Origin: Streptomyces sp. HNM0574
GTDB taxonomy: Bacteria > Actinomycetota > Actinomycetes > Streptomycetales > Streptomycetaceae
DNA length: 64,000 bases
Direction of reading: 5' to 3'
NCBI RefSeq assembly: GCF_012726235.1
Contig: NZ_JAASAH010000011.1
Coordinates: forward strand, 149,190 to 213,189
The position numbers were made by a program, and so were the translations under genes. Numbering within the stretch: the first letter of the stretch is position 1; the number at the start of each line of letters is the position of its first letter. The notes beneath the pieces were generated by a model, which had not been told where the DNA came from, made no database searches, and saw only the letters and a list, made by a program, of their open reading frames with translations. Of this stretch, positions 1 through 8,155 are shown in pieces.

Positions 1-1
1 G

Positions 2-421
2 GGCCTGGAGGTGCTGCGGGTGACGACGGGCGCGGTGCGGACACTGCCGCAGGGCGTCGAACTGTCCGCGTACCGCATCGTGCAGGAGGCGCTGAGCAAT
101 GCGCTGCGGCACGCGCCGGGCGCCTCGGCCCAGGTCGAGATCTCGTACGTGCTGGGCGGTCTCGGGCTGCGCATCGTGAACGACCGGCCCAGTAGACTCG
201 CCAAGCCCTCGCCCGGTGCGGGGCACGGGGTGCTGGGCATGCGGGAGCGCGTGCAGGTGCTCGGCGGGGAGATCAGCGCCGAGCCCACCGAGGACGGAGG
301 CTTCGAGGTGGCCGTCTTCCTCCCCTGCTCCCCGGGCGCGGAGCCGGCGCGCCGGGCAGCCGCCCCGGCTCCGGCGGGCACCAGCGAGGCGGCCGAGGAC
401 AGCGGGGGGCACACGGCATGA
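2..421 (+). CDS. Sensor histidine kinase, C-terminal part (5' end outside window)
   Basis: Only the ATPase end of a two-component sensor kinase is present; the reading frame is open from base 2, so the sensor and dimerisation regions lie before the window. Visible are an N-box-like stretch (YRIVQEALSNALRHAP) and a G-box (GHGVLGMRERVQVLGG) followed by a short strand ending in VFLP, which is the pattern of the NarL-type HATPase_c domain (HisKA_3 family). The last about 35 residues are Ala/Pro-rich and probably disordered. Its stop overlaps the start of the response regulator by 4 bases (ATGA), so the two are translationally coupled and form a cognate pair. The signal sensed cannot be read from this fragment. 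Confidence 0.9.
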   Translation, partial: GLEVLRVTTGAVRTLPQGVELSAYRIVQEALSNALRHAPGASAQVEISYVLGGLGLRIVNDRPSRLAKPSPGAGHGVLGMRERVQVLGGEISAEPTEDGGFEVAVFLPCSPGAEPARRAAAPAPAGTSEAAEDSGGHTA

Positions 422-1083
422 TCCGGGTAATGATCGTCGACGACCAGGGCATGGTCCGCGAGGGCTTCTCCGTACTGCTCGGGGCCATGCCGGACATCGA
501 GGTCGTCGGCGAGGCCGCGAACGGGCTGGAGGCCGTCGCGAAGGCCGCCGAACTCCGCCCGGACGTCGTGCTGATGGACATCCGCATGCCCGAGATGAAC
601 GGCCTGGAGGCCACCCGCGAGATCATCGCCGCCGACACCGGCACCAAGGTCCTCGTCCTCACCACCTTCGACCTCGACGAGTACGTGTACCAGGCACTGC
701 GCGCGGGAGCGAGCGGCTTCGTACTGAAGGACGCCTCGGCCGGCCAACTCGCCGAGGGCGTACGGGTGGTGGCCGCCGGGGAGGCGCTTCTCGCGCCCAC
801 CATCACCAAGCGGCTCCTCTCGGAGTTCTCCCGGCTGAACGTCTCCGTGCCTCCGGTACGGGAACGCGTCGGCGAACTGACGGACCGGGAGACGGAGGTC
901 CTGGTACTCGTCGCACAGGGCCTGTCCAACGCCGAGATCGCCGCCCACCTGTTCGTCGCCGAGTCCACGGTGAAGACCCACGTGGGCCGCCTCCTGGTCA
1001 AACTCGGCCTCCGCGACCGCACCCAGGCCGCCGTCTTCGCCTACGAGGCCCGCCTGGTGACCCCGGGCATGGGCCGGGTGTGA
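418..1083 (+). CDS. NarL/FixJ-family response regulator
   Basis: A 221-residue DNA-binding response regulator. The receiver domain (about 1-120) has the acidic pair D8/D9, the phospho-acceptor D54 in VVLMDIRMPEMNG, the switch Thr in VLVLTTF and the conserved K104 in FVLKD. The C-terminal LuxR-type helix-turn-helix starts at LTDRETEVLVLVAQG and contains the recognition helix segment AESTVKTHVGRLLVKL. Phosphorylation by the kinase encoded immediately upstream would promote dimerisation and promoter binding. ATG at 418 overlaps the kinase stop. No obvious target promoter is seen nearby; the next gene downstream is a decayed acetyltransferase. Confidence 0.95.
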   Translation: MIRVMIVDDQGMVREGFSVLLGAMPDIEVVGEAANGLEAVAKAAELRPDVVLMDIRMPEMNGLEATREIIAADTGTKVLVLTTFDLDEYVYQALRAGASGFVLKDASAGQLAEGVRVVAAGEALLAPTITKRLLSEFSRLNVSVPPVRERVGELTDRETEVLVLVAQGLSNAEIAAHLFVAESTVKTHVGRLLVKLGLRDRTQAAVFAYEARLVTPGMGRV

Positions 1084-1132
1084 CGGCTCCGGGAACGGGC
1101 CGACAGGGAGCATGCAGCAGTGACCCCCGGAC

Positions 1133-1285
1133 TCACCCGCCCGGACTCCCCTGCTCCGGCCCGCTGTTGGCCGGCACGTCGCGGAACACGCTGACGGCGA
1201 GGGCGGCGGTGGCCAGCGCGAGAAGGACCGTCAGGGTCGCCGAGGCCACGGCGACAGCAGTGACGGCCGCGTACGGCGAGATCGC
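1133..1285 (-). pseudogene. Possible 3' relic of a small membrane protein
   Basis: On the minus strand about 50 codons ending at a TGA (1133-1135) read as one hydrophobic segment (VTAVAVASATLTVLLALATA) followed by a short polar tail SVFRDVPANSGPEQGSPGG, with Streptomyces-like codon use. No start codon with a ribosome binding site precedes it, and upstream the frame runs into sequence used by the decayed acetyltransferase on the other strand. I infer the 3' remnant of a membrane-protein gene, but a chance open frame in GC-rich DNA cannot be excluded. Confidence 0.25.
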
Positions 1286-1306
1286 GGCACGAAGGGGAGG
1301 AAGGCA

Positions 1307-1883
1307 GTGATCCGGCGCGCGCGGGAGGGCGATGGGCCGCGTCTGCGGGACATCGAGTGAGCGGCCGGGCAGGTGTTCGCGGAGATCGGTACGCGGGCCG
1401 TCGCCGAGGACGAACCCCCGTCCCGGGAGGTCCTGTTGAGTTGTCTGGAGGACGGGCGTACCTGGGTGCACGCGAGGGACGACGGCGTCGCGGTGGCGTA
1501 CGTCCTGGTCGACGGGGGTGCGCACCTGGAGCAGATCTCGGTGCACCCGGACCACGGGCGGCGCCGGGTGGGCCCGTGCGCGCGGGCGCGCGGCGCTGAC
1601 GCTCACCACCTTCCGGGGCGTGGTGGGGAACGGCCCGTACTACGAGCCCTGCGGGTTCCGCCGGCTGACGGACGCCGAAACCACGCCGGGGCTGCGGGAG
1701 TTGCGGAAGACCGAGGCGGAGCACGGGCTCGACCACTGGCCGCGCGGCTGCATGCGCCGCGAACCGGCCGACCCGGCTCGACGGTCCCGTACGGAAGGAC
1801 GGGGGACGGCGGCGGGAAAGGCGCGGCGGGCGGCAGGGCGCCCTTGTGCGGGCGTGCGGGCTGTAGTGCGCTGGGCCGCATGA
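1307..1883 (+). pseudogene. GNAT N-acetyltransferase, disrupted
   Basis: A good ribosome binding site (GGGGAGG) precedes GTG 1307, but the frame meets TGA at 1358-1360 after 17 codons. The same frame then continues with recognisable GNAT sequence (GQVFAEIGTRAV, VAYVLVDGGAHLEQISVHPDHGRR). After the acetyl-CoA-binding region the protein reading shifts to another frame, where the family C-terminus follows (ALTLTTFRGVVGNGPYYEPCGFRRL, then HGLDHWPRGCMRRE). Part of the helix after VHPDHGRR is missing, so a small deletion accompanies the frameshift. The gene therefore has at least an internal stop and a frameshifting deletion and should be inactive. The second frame ends at a TGA overlapping the amidase start. 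Confidence 0.8.
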
Positions 1884-3514
1884 CGAAGAGATGCGTTGCC
1901 GTGTCGGTCGCCGCGGTGCTCGCGGCCTCCCTCCTCGCCGGTGTCCCGGGCCCGCGCCCGGCGGAGGCGGCGGACCATGAACGGAAGGCAGCCGCGGGAA
2001 CCGCCGTGTCCCCGGCGGCGGTTGGGGGCGAGGGTCCGGCGCGGCGCGGGCCCGCACTGCCCGGCGTCGATCTGGACACGGTGACGATTCCGGAGCTCCA
2101 GGCGCGGATGGCGGCCGGTTCGCTGACCGCCTCGCAGCTGACCGCCGCCTATCTGCACCGGATCGAGACGGTCGACCCGAGGATCGACGCGGTGCTGCGT
2201 ACCGACCCGACGGCCCGGCGTCAGGCGGCCGCGAGCGACGCCCGGCACCGGAAGGGCCGCGCCCGGGGCCCGCTCGACGGCATCCCCGTCCTCCTCAAGG
2301 ACAACATCGACACCCGCGACATGCCCACCACGGCCGGTTCGACGGCGCTGGCCGGGGCCCCGCCCGAGAAGGACGCCGCGCTGGTGACGCGGCTGCGCGA
2401 GGCGGGTGCGGTGATCCTCGGCAAGACCAACCTGTCGGAGTGGGCGAACTTCCGTGCGGAGAAGCCGACTTCGGGCTGGTCGGCGGTGGGCGGCCAGACC
2501 CGTAACCCGTACGTCCTGGACCGGAATCCGTGCGGCTCGTCCTCGGGTTCGGGTGCCGCGCTCGCCGCCTCGCTGGCGCAGGTGGCGATCGGCACCGAGA
2601 CGGACGGCTCGATCGTGTGCCCTGCAGGGATGAACGGGGTGGTCGGCCACAAGCCGAGCCTGGGCGTGGTCAGCCAGCGGGGCGTGGTGCCGATCTCGGC
2701 CGAGCAGGACACCGCGGGCCCCATGGCCCGCAACGTCGTCGACACCGCCCTCACCCTCTCCGTCCTCGACGAGGGCCGCTCCGCACCCCGCGGCGCCCTG
2801 GAAGCGTCCGGGCCGGGGAGCCTGCGCGGGAAGCGGATCGGGCTGTGGCGGCTGCCCGCGCTCGGCGAGGGCGTGGACGCGGTGATGAAGCGTACGGCGG
2901 CGAAGCTGCGCCGGGCGGGGGCCGAGGTCGTGGAGGTGACGCCGCCGTACCAGAAGCGGCTGGGCGAGCTCGAATTCCCGGCCCTGCTCAGCGAGTTCCA
3001 CCGGGACATCGACGCCTACCTCGCCACCCGGGAGGGGCCGCGGGACCTCGGGGAGCTGATCGAGTTCACCCGGTCCAGCCCGGAGGAGAACACCTGCTTC
3101 ACCGGCCGGCAGCTCTTCGAGCAGGCCCTGGACGCACCGCCCGTCACCGATCCGGAGTACCGGGCGATGCGCGCCGAGCTGAAGGACCTCTCCCGGCGCT
3201 CGATCGACGAGACCCTGCGCGAGTACCGGCTGGACGCCATCGCCGCGCCGACGAACCCGCCCGCCTGGAAGACCGACTGCGCACGCGGCGACAACGACGT
3301 GATCCCCTCGTCCACCCCGGCGGCCGTGGCCGGATACCCGTCGCTGTCGGTCCCGGCCGGCACCGTCGGCGAACTCCCCGTCGGCCTGCTCCTGATGACC
3401 GGAAACCACCGGGACGCCGGCCTGCTCGCCCTCGGCGCGGCCGTGGAACACCAGCTCGACGCCTGGCGCCCGCCCCGCTACCTGCCGTCGGCGGACTCGG
3501 ACGCCGCACGCTGA
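1880..3514 (+). CDS. Secreted amidase (amidase-signature family)
   Basis: A 544-residue amidase-signature hydrolase that would cleave carboxamide bonds outside the cell; the substrate cannot be deduced. The N-terminus (TKRC, then a hydrophobic stretch ending near GVPGPRPAEA) is a signal peptide. The Ser-cisSer-Lys triad is visible: the Lys in GIPVLLKDNID (about K140), the Gly/Ser-rich loop CGSSSGSGAALAAS (about S220-222) and the nucleophile Ser in TDGSIVCPA (about S244). The upstream reading frame is also open but belongs to the pseudogene, so ATG 1880, which starts directly with the signal peptide, is chosen. A strong hairpin follows the stop. Confidence 0.92.
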   Translation: MTKRCVAVSVAAVLAASLLAGVPGPRPAEAADHERKAAAGTAVSPAAVGGEGPARRGPALPGVDLDTVTIPELQARMAAGSLTASQLTAAYLHRIETVDPRIDAVLRTDPTARRQAAASDARHRKGRARGPLDGIPVLLKDNIDTRDMPTTAGSTALAGAPPEKDAALVTRLREAGAVILGKTNLSEWANFRAEKPTSGWSAVGGQTRNPYVLDRNPCGSSSGSGAALAASLAQVAIGTETDGSIVCPAGMNGVVGHKPSLGVVSQRGVVPISAEQDTAGPMARNVVDTALTLSVLDEGRSAPRGALEASGPGSLRGKRIGLWRLPALGEGVDAVMKRTAAKLRRAGAEVVEVTPPYQKRLGELEFPALLSEFHRDIDAYLATREGPRDLGELIEFTRSSPEENTCFTGRQLFEQALDAPPVTDPEYRAMRAELKDLSRRSIDETLREYRLDAIAAPTNPPAWKTDCARGDNDVIPSSTPAAVAGYPSLSVPAGTVGELPVGLLLMTGNHRDAGLLALGAAVEHQLDAWRPPRYLPSADSDAAR

Positions 3515-3543
3515 ACTCCTCTCCCCCGGCGGCCATTTGCCGC

Positions 3544-3576
3544 GCGTCCGGCGCCTTCCCGCAGGGCGCCGGACGC
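3544..3576. terminator. Hairpin terminator between convergent genes
   Basis: A perfect 12-bp inverted repeat (GCGTCCGGCGCC and its complement) with a 9-base loop lies between the converging amidase and glutamine-synthetase-like genes. There is no T-run, as is usual for Streptomyces hairpin terminators; it could serve both strands. Confidence 0.75.
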
Positions 3577-3580
3577 CCCC

Positions 3581-4978
3581 CTACGCCCCCTCCTGCCCGT
3601 ACATCCTGTGCTCCCAGTCGGTGACGGCGCCGCAGTACCTGTTCCACTCGTCGCCCTTGAGGGCGAGGAAGAGTTCGGTGGTCTCCCGGCCCAGGGCGCC
3701 GGTGACGACCGGGTCGGCCGCCATCCGTTCCAGCGCCTCCCCCAGGGTGCCGGGGAGGGCGGCGCCGGGTCCGGGTCCGTCGGCTCCGTGCGGCGGGCCG
3801 GGGTCGAGGCGGTGCCGCAGTCCGTCCTCGACCGCGGCGAGCAGCACCGCGTGCGAGAGGTACGGGTTCACCATGGCGTCCGGGAGCTTGACCTCCAGGC
3901 GGCCGATGGCGGGCAGGCGCACCGTGCAGGACTTGTTGTCCATGCCCCAGTCGATCCGGGTGGGCGCGAACTGGCCCTGGTGCCGGTACCGCTTGTACGA
4001 GTTGACGGTCGGCCCCATGACGGCGGTCATGGCGGCGGCGTGCGCGAGGATGCCGCCCAGCGCGTGCCGTCCGGTACCGGTCAGGTGCAGGGAGGGCAGC
4101 GCGGGGTCGGCGAGGACGTTGTGGTCGCCGCGCCACAGGCTGAGGTTGTGGTGGCAGCCGTTGCCCTTGCGGTCGTCGGCGGGCTTGGGCATGAACCCGG
4201 CGGTGACGCCGAGTTCGCGTGCCACCTGGCGGCAGATCTGGCGGTAGACGACGACGCGGTCGGCGGTGCGGTCCGCGGAGTCGAAGAGCCAGTTGAGTTC
4301 GAGCTGTGCGGGGTCCTCGTAGTCCCCCTCGATCATGTCGAAGCCGAGGGCCCGCGCGTAGCCGATGACCCGCTGGTAGATCGGCCGGTTCCGCTCCAGG
4401 TGGTCGATGTGGTAAGCGGTGCTGGAGTGGGGGCGGTTGCGGGGTTCGAGGCCGGGTCCGGTCCAGGACATCTCCGGTTCGCAGCCGGTGCGCAGCTCCA
4501 GTCCGGTCCGTGCGGTGAAGGCCGCGTGACGCCGCGCGAGGTTGCCGCGTACGTCGGTGGCCAGCGGTGCTCCGGCGCGTCCGTCGGCGCGCTGGCCGGG
4601 TTCGTAGAGGCGGCAGAAGAAGCGTCCCGTGCTGGTGTCCCAGGGCAGGACGGCGAAGCTGTCCAGGTCCGGCATGGCGGTGCACTCGGCCACGTCGAAG
4701 CCGCCGCCGAGCAGCACACCTTCCTGGGTGGTGTGCAGGTCGGCCAGGCCCGTGCGGTGCAGTTGGACGCCGTTCTCGGCGATCCGGACGAGGTGCCCCG
4801 CGGGCACGACCTTGCCGATGACGCGCCCGGTGAGGGTCACCGTCTGGCAGTAGACGTACTCCACACCGGCGTCGGCGATCCGGGAGCGGAGGGTGGTCAG
4901 CGCGGCCTGTCGGGTGTTCGCCTCCCGGTGCACGTCCAGGCCGGCCGGCGGCTCGTGGCCGTTCGTGGTCACGGTCAT
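3581..4978 (-). CDS. Glutamine synthetase family ligase
   Basis: A 465-residue ATP-dependent ligase of the glutamine synthetase fold. Visible landmarks are GCEPEMSWTGPG, MIEGDYEDPAQLELNW (acidic metal-binding stretch), NGCHHNLSLW (the position of the nucleotide/metal-binding HxH loop of GlnA), TVNSYKR, and RIDWGMDNKSCTVRLP followed by LEVKLPDAMVNPYLSHAVL. The replaced HxH loop and the diverged C-terminus set it apart from housekeeping GlnA; such homologues often gamma-glutamylate amines (polyamines, ethanolamine) rather than ammonia, but the substrate here is inference. ATG 4978 is preceded by GGGAGG, whereas the longer open frame is not. A divergent kinase-fold gene starts 218 bases away. 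Confidence 0.85.
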   Translation of the reverse strand: MTVTTNGHEPPAGLDVHREANTRQAALTTLRSRIADAGVEYVYCQTVTLTGRVIGKVVPAGHLVRIAENGVQLHRTGLADLHTTQEGVLLGGGFDVAECTAMPDLDSFAVLPWDTSTGRFFCRLYEPGQRADGRAGAPLATDVRGNLARRHAAFTARTGLELRTGCEPEMSWTGPGLEPRNRPHSSTAYHIDHLERNRPIYQRVIGYARALGFDMIEGDYEDPAQLELNWLFDSADRTADRVVVYRQICRQVARELGVTAGFMPKPADDRKGNGCHHNLSLWRGDHNVLADPALPSLHLTGTGRHALGGILAHAAAMTAVMGPTVNSYKRYRHQGQFAPTRIDWGMDNKSCTVRLPAIGRLEVKLPDAMVNPYLSHAVLLAAVEDGLRHRLDPGPPHGADGPGPGAALPGTLGEALERMAADPVVTGALGRETTELFLALKGDEWNRYCGAVTDWEHRMYGQEGA

Positions 4979-5196
4979 GCGGGCCTCCCGTTGGGGGACG
5001 TTCCAGTGCCGCGGCGTGCTCCAACTCGGGGGTGCGGGTGCGCTGTTGCGGACACCCGTACCGCCCCCGGGAGGTCTTCCCGGTGGAGCTCCGTCCCGTA
5101 ACGGGGGCCGCCGTTTCTGGCTCAGAAGCGCACCGCGCAACGGGGCCCCGGAAACCGGTTGACGCCCCGGCAGCGGCGCCGGTCGGATGGCGGGTC

Positions 5197-6093
5197 ATGA
5201 GGACTCAGTGGGCGGACGGTGTGCCGCGCGTCGACGAGGGACTCGTGCGGCGGCTGGTGGCCGGGCAGTTTCCCCGGTGGGCGGGGCTGCCGGTGGTGCG
5301 GTTGCCGTCGGGCGGGACGGTGAACGCGATGTTCCGGCTGGGCGAGGGCCTGGTGGTGCGGCTGCCGCTCGGCGCGGGCGGGGTCGGGGACGTCCTGCGG
5401 GAGCAGGAGTGGCTGCCGCGTCTGGCGCCGCTGCTGCCGGTGCCCGTGCCCGAGGTGCTCGGGGCCGGAGAGCCGGCCGAGGGGTACCCGTGGCCGTGGT
5501 CGGTGCACCGGTGGCTGCCGGGCGCGCACCCCGAGGAGGGCGCGGTGCGCGGGTCCGGGCAACTGGCCGAGCAGCTGGCCGGGTTCGTGGCGGCGATGCG
5601 GGCCGTCGCCCTGCCGGGCGGTCCGGCCGCGCACCGGGGCGGGCCGCTCGCCGCGCTGGACGCGGGCACCCGCGCGGCCATCGAGGAGCTGCGCCGCGTA
5701 CCGGAGGAGGACGTCGACTGCGAGGCGGCGGCCGCCGTCTGGCAGGAGGGGCTGGCCGCGCCGGAGCACCCGGGTCCGCCGGTGTGGCTGCACGCCGATC
5801 TGATGCCGGGCAATCTGCTGGTGACCGGCGACGGGCTCGGCGCGGTGATCGACTTCGGCTGCGCGGGCGTGGGCGACCCGGCCTGCGACCTGTTCCCCGC
5901 CTGGAACCTGCTGCCGCCCGGCGCGCGCGACGCCTTTCGCTCGGCGCTCGGCGTGGACGACGCGACGTGGGCGCGCGGCCGGGCCCGTACCCTCTCGCAG
6001 GCCCTGATCGCGCTGCCGCACTACCGCACGAGCAACCCGTCGATGGCCGGGAACGCCCGCCACGTCCTGCGGGCCGTCCTGTCCGGCGGGTGA
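5197..6093 (+). CDS. Aminoglycoside phosphotransferase-fold kinase
   Basis: A 298-residue small-molecule kinase of the APH/choline-kinase fold. The N-lobe has a Gly-rich turn (PSGGTVNAMFRL) and the ATP-contacting lysine-equivalent region VVRLPLG; the catalytic loop is HADLMPGNLLV and the metal-binding motif is VIDFGCAGVGDPACDL. The family phosphorylates hydroxyls of aminoglycosides, macrolides, homoserine or other metabolites, so antibiotic resistance is only one possibility. The start is ATG 5197; the open frame extends further 5' but with no clear ribosome binding site. Divergent from the glutamine-synthetase-like gene and convergent with the phosphatase 9 bases downstream. Confidence 0.85.
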   Translation: MRTQWADGVPRVDEGLVRRLVAGQFPRWAGLPVVRLPSGGTVNAMFRLGEGLVVRLPLGAGGVGDVLREQEWLPRLAPLLPVPVPEVLGAGEPAEGYPWPWSVHRWLPGAHPEEGAVRGSGQLAEQLAGFVAAMRAVALPGGPAAHRGGPLAALDAGTRAAIEELRRVPEEDVDCEAAAAVWQEGLAAPEHPGPPVWLHADLMPGNLLVTGDGLGAVIDFGCAGVGDPACDLFPAWNLLPPGARDAFRSALGVDDATWARGRARTLSQALIALPHYRTSNPSMAGNARHVLRAVLSGG

Positions 6094-6102
6094 GCGCGGC
6101 GC

Positions 6103-7188
6103 TCACCGTGCGATGACGACGAGGGCCGCGTCGTCGGTGAGCTGGCCTCCGACGTGGGCGAGGAGGTCGGTGTGCACGTGGGCGATGAGGGAGTCGGGGC
6201 CGTCGTCGGCCTGCCAGCGGGCGATGCGGTCGGCTAGGGGGTAGAAGCTGCCGTGCGCGTCGCGGGCCTCCAGGATTCCGTCCGTGCACAGGACGAGCAT
6301 GTCGCCCTCGCCGAAGGGGAACGTGTGCACGGGCCGGGCCTCCTCGCCCGCGAGTCCGTTCAGGCCCAGCGGCAGTCCGGGTTCGCACTCCAGCACGGTG
6401 ACGGAGCGGCCGCGGACCAGGAGCGGCTGCGGGTGGCCGCACTGCACCAGGTGGAGCGTCGGCGACTCGTCGTCGATCTCCAGCGCGAGCGCCGTGGCGA
6501 AGGTCTCCAGTCCGTCGTCCGTGCCGCCCGCCGCGTGCCGGGCGGTGGCCTCCAGGTGGGCCACCACGGCGTCGAGGTCCCAGCGTCCGGCGGTGGCGCG
6601 GAAGGCGCCGAGCAGCAGGGCGGCGTCGTTCACCGCGGTCAGGCCCTTGCCCCGGACGTCGCCGATGAGCAGGCGGGTCGCGCCGCGGCCGCGGACGGCG
6701 CCGTACAGGTCGCCGCCGACCTGGGCCTCGGCGTCGGCCGCGACGTACAGCTGTCCGAGACGGAGCGGTCCCGCGGTGCGGGGCAGGGGGCGGATGAGGG
6801 CCTGCTGGGCGATTTCGGCGAGGGAGCGGGCCCGGTGCAGTTCGCGCCGGCGTCGCTCGCGGGCGGCGCAGAAGAGCACGACGAGGACCGAGATCAGCAG
6901 CAGGGCGATGATCTGCGCCTGGTGGTTGGGGGTGAACAGGCCGCCGTGCACCTGGCTGATGACGCCGAGCGCGGCGAGCGAGACGAGGCTGATCGCGCCG
7001 GTGACCCAGGGCCCCGCGAAGGCGGCGGTGAGCGCGGGGGCTGCGGCCAGGAAGGGGCCGAGGTGGATGGTCGCGGGGGCCTGTACGTCGACGACCAGTA
7101 CCGCGGCGATCAGTGCCAGCGGCATCAGCAGCGCGAGCCGGCTCATCCGTGTGCGCCGCCGCCCGCCCTCGTCCCGCCCAGGAGCCAT
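6103..7188 (-). CDS. Membrane PP2C-type (SpoIIE-like) serine/threonine phosphatase
   Basis: A 361-residue protein: four N-terminal transmembrane segments (about 15-110), a short linker (ARERRRRELHRARSLAEIAQQAL) and a cytoplasmic PPM/SpoIIE domain. The metal-binding acidic residues are visible in QVGGDLYGAV, LIGDVRGKGL, VLCTDGILEARD and TDDAALVVIAR. Proteins of this layout dephosphorylate anti-sigma-factor antagonists in Streptomyces partner-switching pathways; no partner genes are next to it. ATG 7188 is the first start; ATG 7146, right before the first membrane segment and after a GAGGGCGGG stretch, is a possible alternative. Confidence 0.9.
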   Translation of the reverse strand: MAPGRDEGGRRRTRMSRLALLMPLALIAAVLVVDVQAPATIHLGPFLAAAPALTAAFAGPWVTGAISLVSLAALGVISQVHGGLFTPNHQAQIIALLLISVLVVLFCAARERRRRELHRARSLAEIAQQALIRPLPRTAGPLRLGQLYVAADAEAQVGGDLYGAVRGRGATRLLIGDVRGKGLTAVNDAALLLGAFRATAGRWDLDAVVAHLEATARHAAGGTDDGLETFATALALEIDDESPTLHLVQCGHPQPLLVRGRSVTVLECEPGLPLGLNGLAGEEARPVHTFPFGEGDMLVLCTDGILEARDAHGSFYPLADRIARWQADDGPDSLIAHVHTDLLAHVGGQLTDDAALVVIAR

Positions 7189-7425
7189 GGCTCAGGAATA
7201 CCCCACGGCCGGGCCCGGCGCAGCGCGGGCACCGGCGGAGGACCTACGGCGAAAGACCGACGTCACGGGCGGAATCACGGGGTGGCGCGGGGCGTTCGTC
7301 TCCCTGTGCGCAGGCGTTGTACGGCGGCGTTCGCCTCCCGGTTCCGTGGGGTTCGGGTGCCGGTGGGGCGGGGTCGCGGGCCGGGCGGAAATCCGTTTGC
7401 GGGGCGCGTTCCGGCCGTGACACAG

Positions 7426-7439
7426 TTGCCTCAGGGCAA
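7426..7439. promoter_or_regulatory. Candidate MarR operator
   Basis: TTGCC-TCAG-GGCAA, an inverted repeat with 5-bp arms, lies 7 bases before the ribosome binding site of the MarR gene. MarR proteins commonly bind such short palindromes at their own promoter, so autoregulation is likely; this is inference from position. Confidence 0.5.
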
Positions 7440-7455
7440 TCAAATGGGAGGTGTG

Positions 7456-7884
7456 ATGGATCCGGCGGAGGTGATCCAGCGTGAGCTGACCACGCTCTTC
7501 GACTCCTGGCGCTGCGACACCCGGGCCGTCGCCGCGCACATCGATCCCTGTCTTGAGCCCAACGGTCTGCTGATCCTGGCGTGGCTGTCGGACTCGGGCC
7601 CGGCCCGGCTCACCGACATCGCCCAGCACTACGGGGTGGGCAAGGGGACGATGAGCCGTCAGCTCAAGGCCCTGGAGGGGCTGGGGCTCGTCGAGCGCCG
7701 GGAGTCCCCGGACGACGCGCGCGCCGTCCTCTTCGGCCCCACCGACCGGGCACGCAAGGAGCTGACCCACGTGTGGAGCGACGAATGGGAATGGCGCCGC
7801 GCCCAGTTCGCGACGTGGGACCCGGACGACGTCGCCACCCTCGCGGCCCTGCTGGAACGCTTCAACGCGATGAGCGCGTCGTGA
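7456..7884 (+). CDS. MarR-family transcriptional regulator
   Basis: A 142-residue winged-helix regulator. The DNA-binding region runs from LTDIAQHYGVGKGTMSRQLKAL (helix-turn-helix) to the wing VERRESPDDARAVLFGPTDRAR; flanking helices form the dimerisation domain. GGGAGGTG at 7447-7454 fits ATG 7456 best, although ATG 7444 and GTG 7453 are in frame. An MFS efflux gene lies 271 bases downstream in the same direction, the common arrangement in which a MarR protein senses a phenolic or drug ligand and relieves repression of the pump. The pump promoter region does not contain a copy of the operator seen upstream of marR. Confidence 0.92.
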   Translation: MDPAEVIQRELTTLFDSWRCDTRAVAAHIDPCLEPNGLLILAWLSDSGPARLTDIAQHYGVGKGTMSRQLKALEGLGLVERRESPDDARAVLFGPTDRARKELTHVWSDEWEWRRAQFATWDPDDVATLAALLERFNAMSAS

Positions 7885-8155
7885 CCACGACGTAGCAGCG
7901 AACCGGAACCCGGCCTCCCCCGCAGCCCGGACCTCCCTCCCGCCTTCGAACCCGCGCCCCGCCCGGCACCGTCGCCGGAGCCGGGGCCGCCGCCCGCCGC
8001 CACGGGCGAAGCCGGCGGGCCCGGCGCCCGCCGCCTGCCCGACCGTCCCGTCCGACCCGACCGACCGGCCCGCGCCGAGAGCGCATCGGTGGCCGGTCCT
8101 CTTTCTGCGAGGTGCAACCGAAATTCCCGAGATATCCGAACCAGACAACGGCTCC

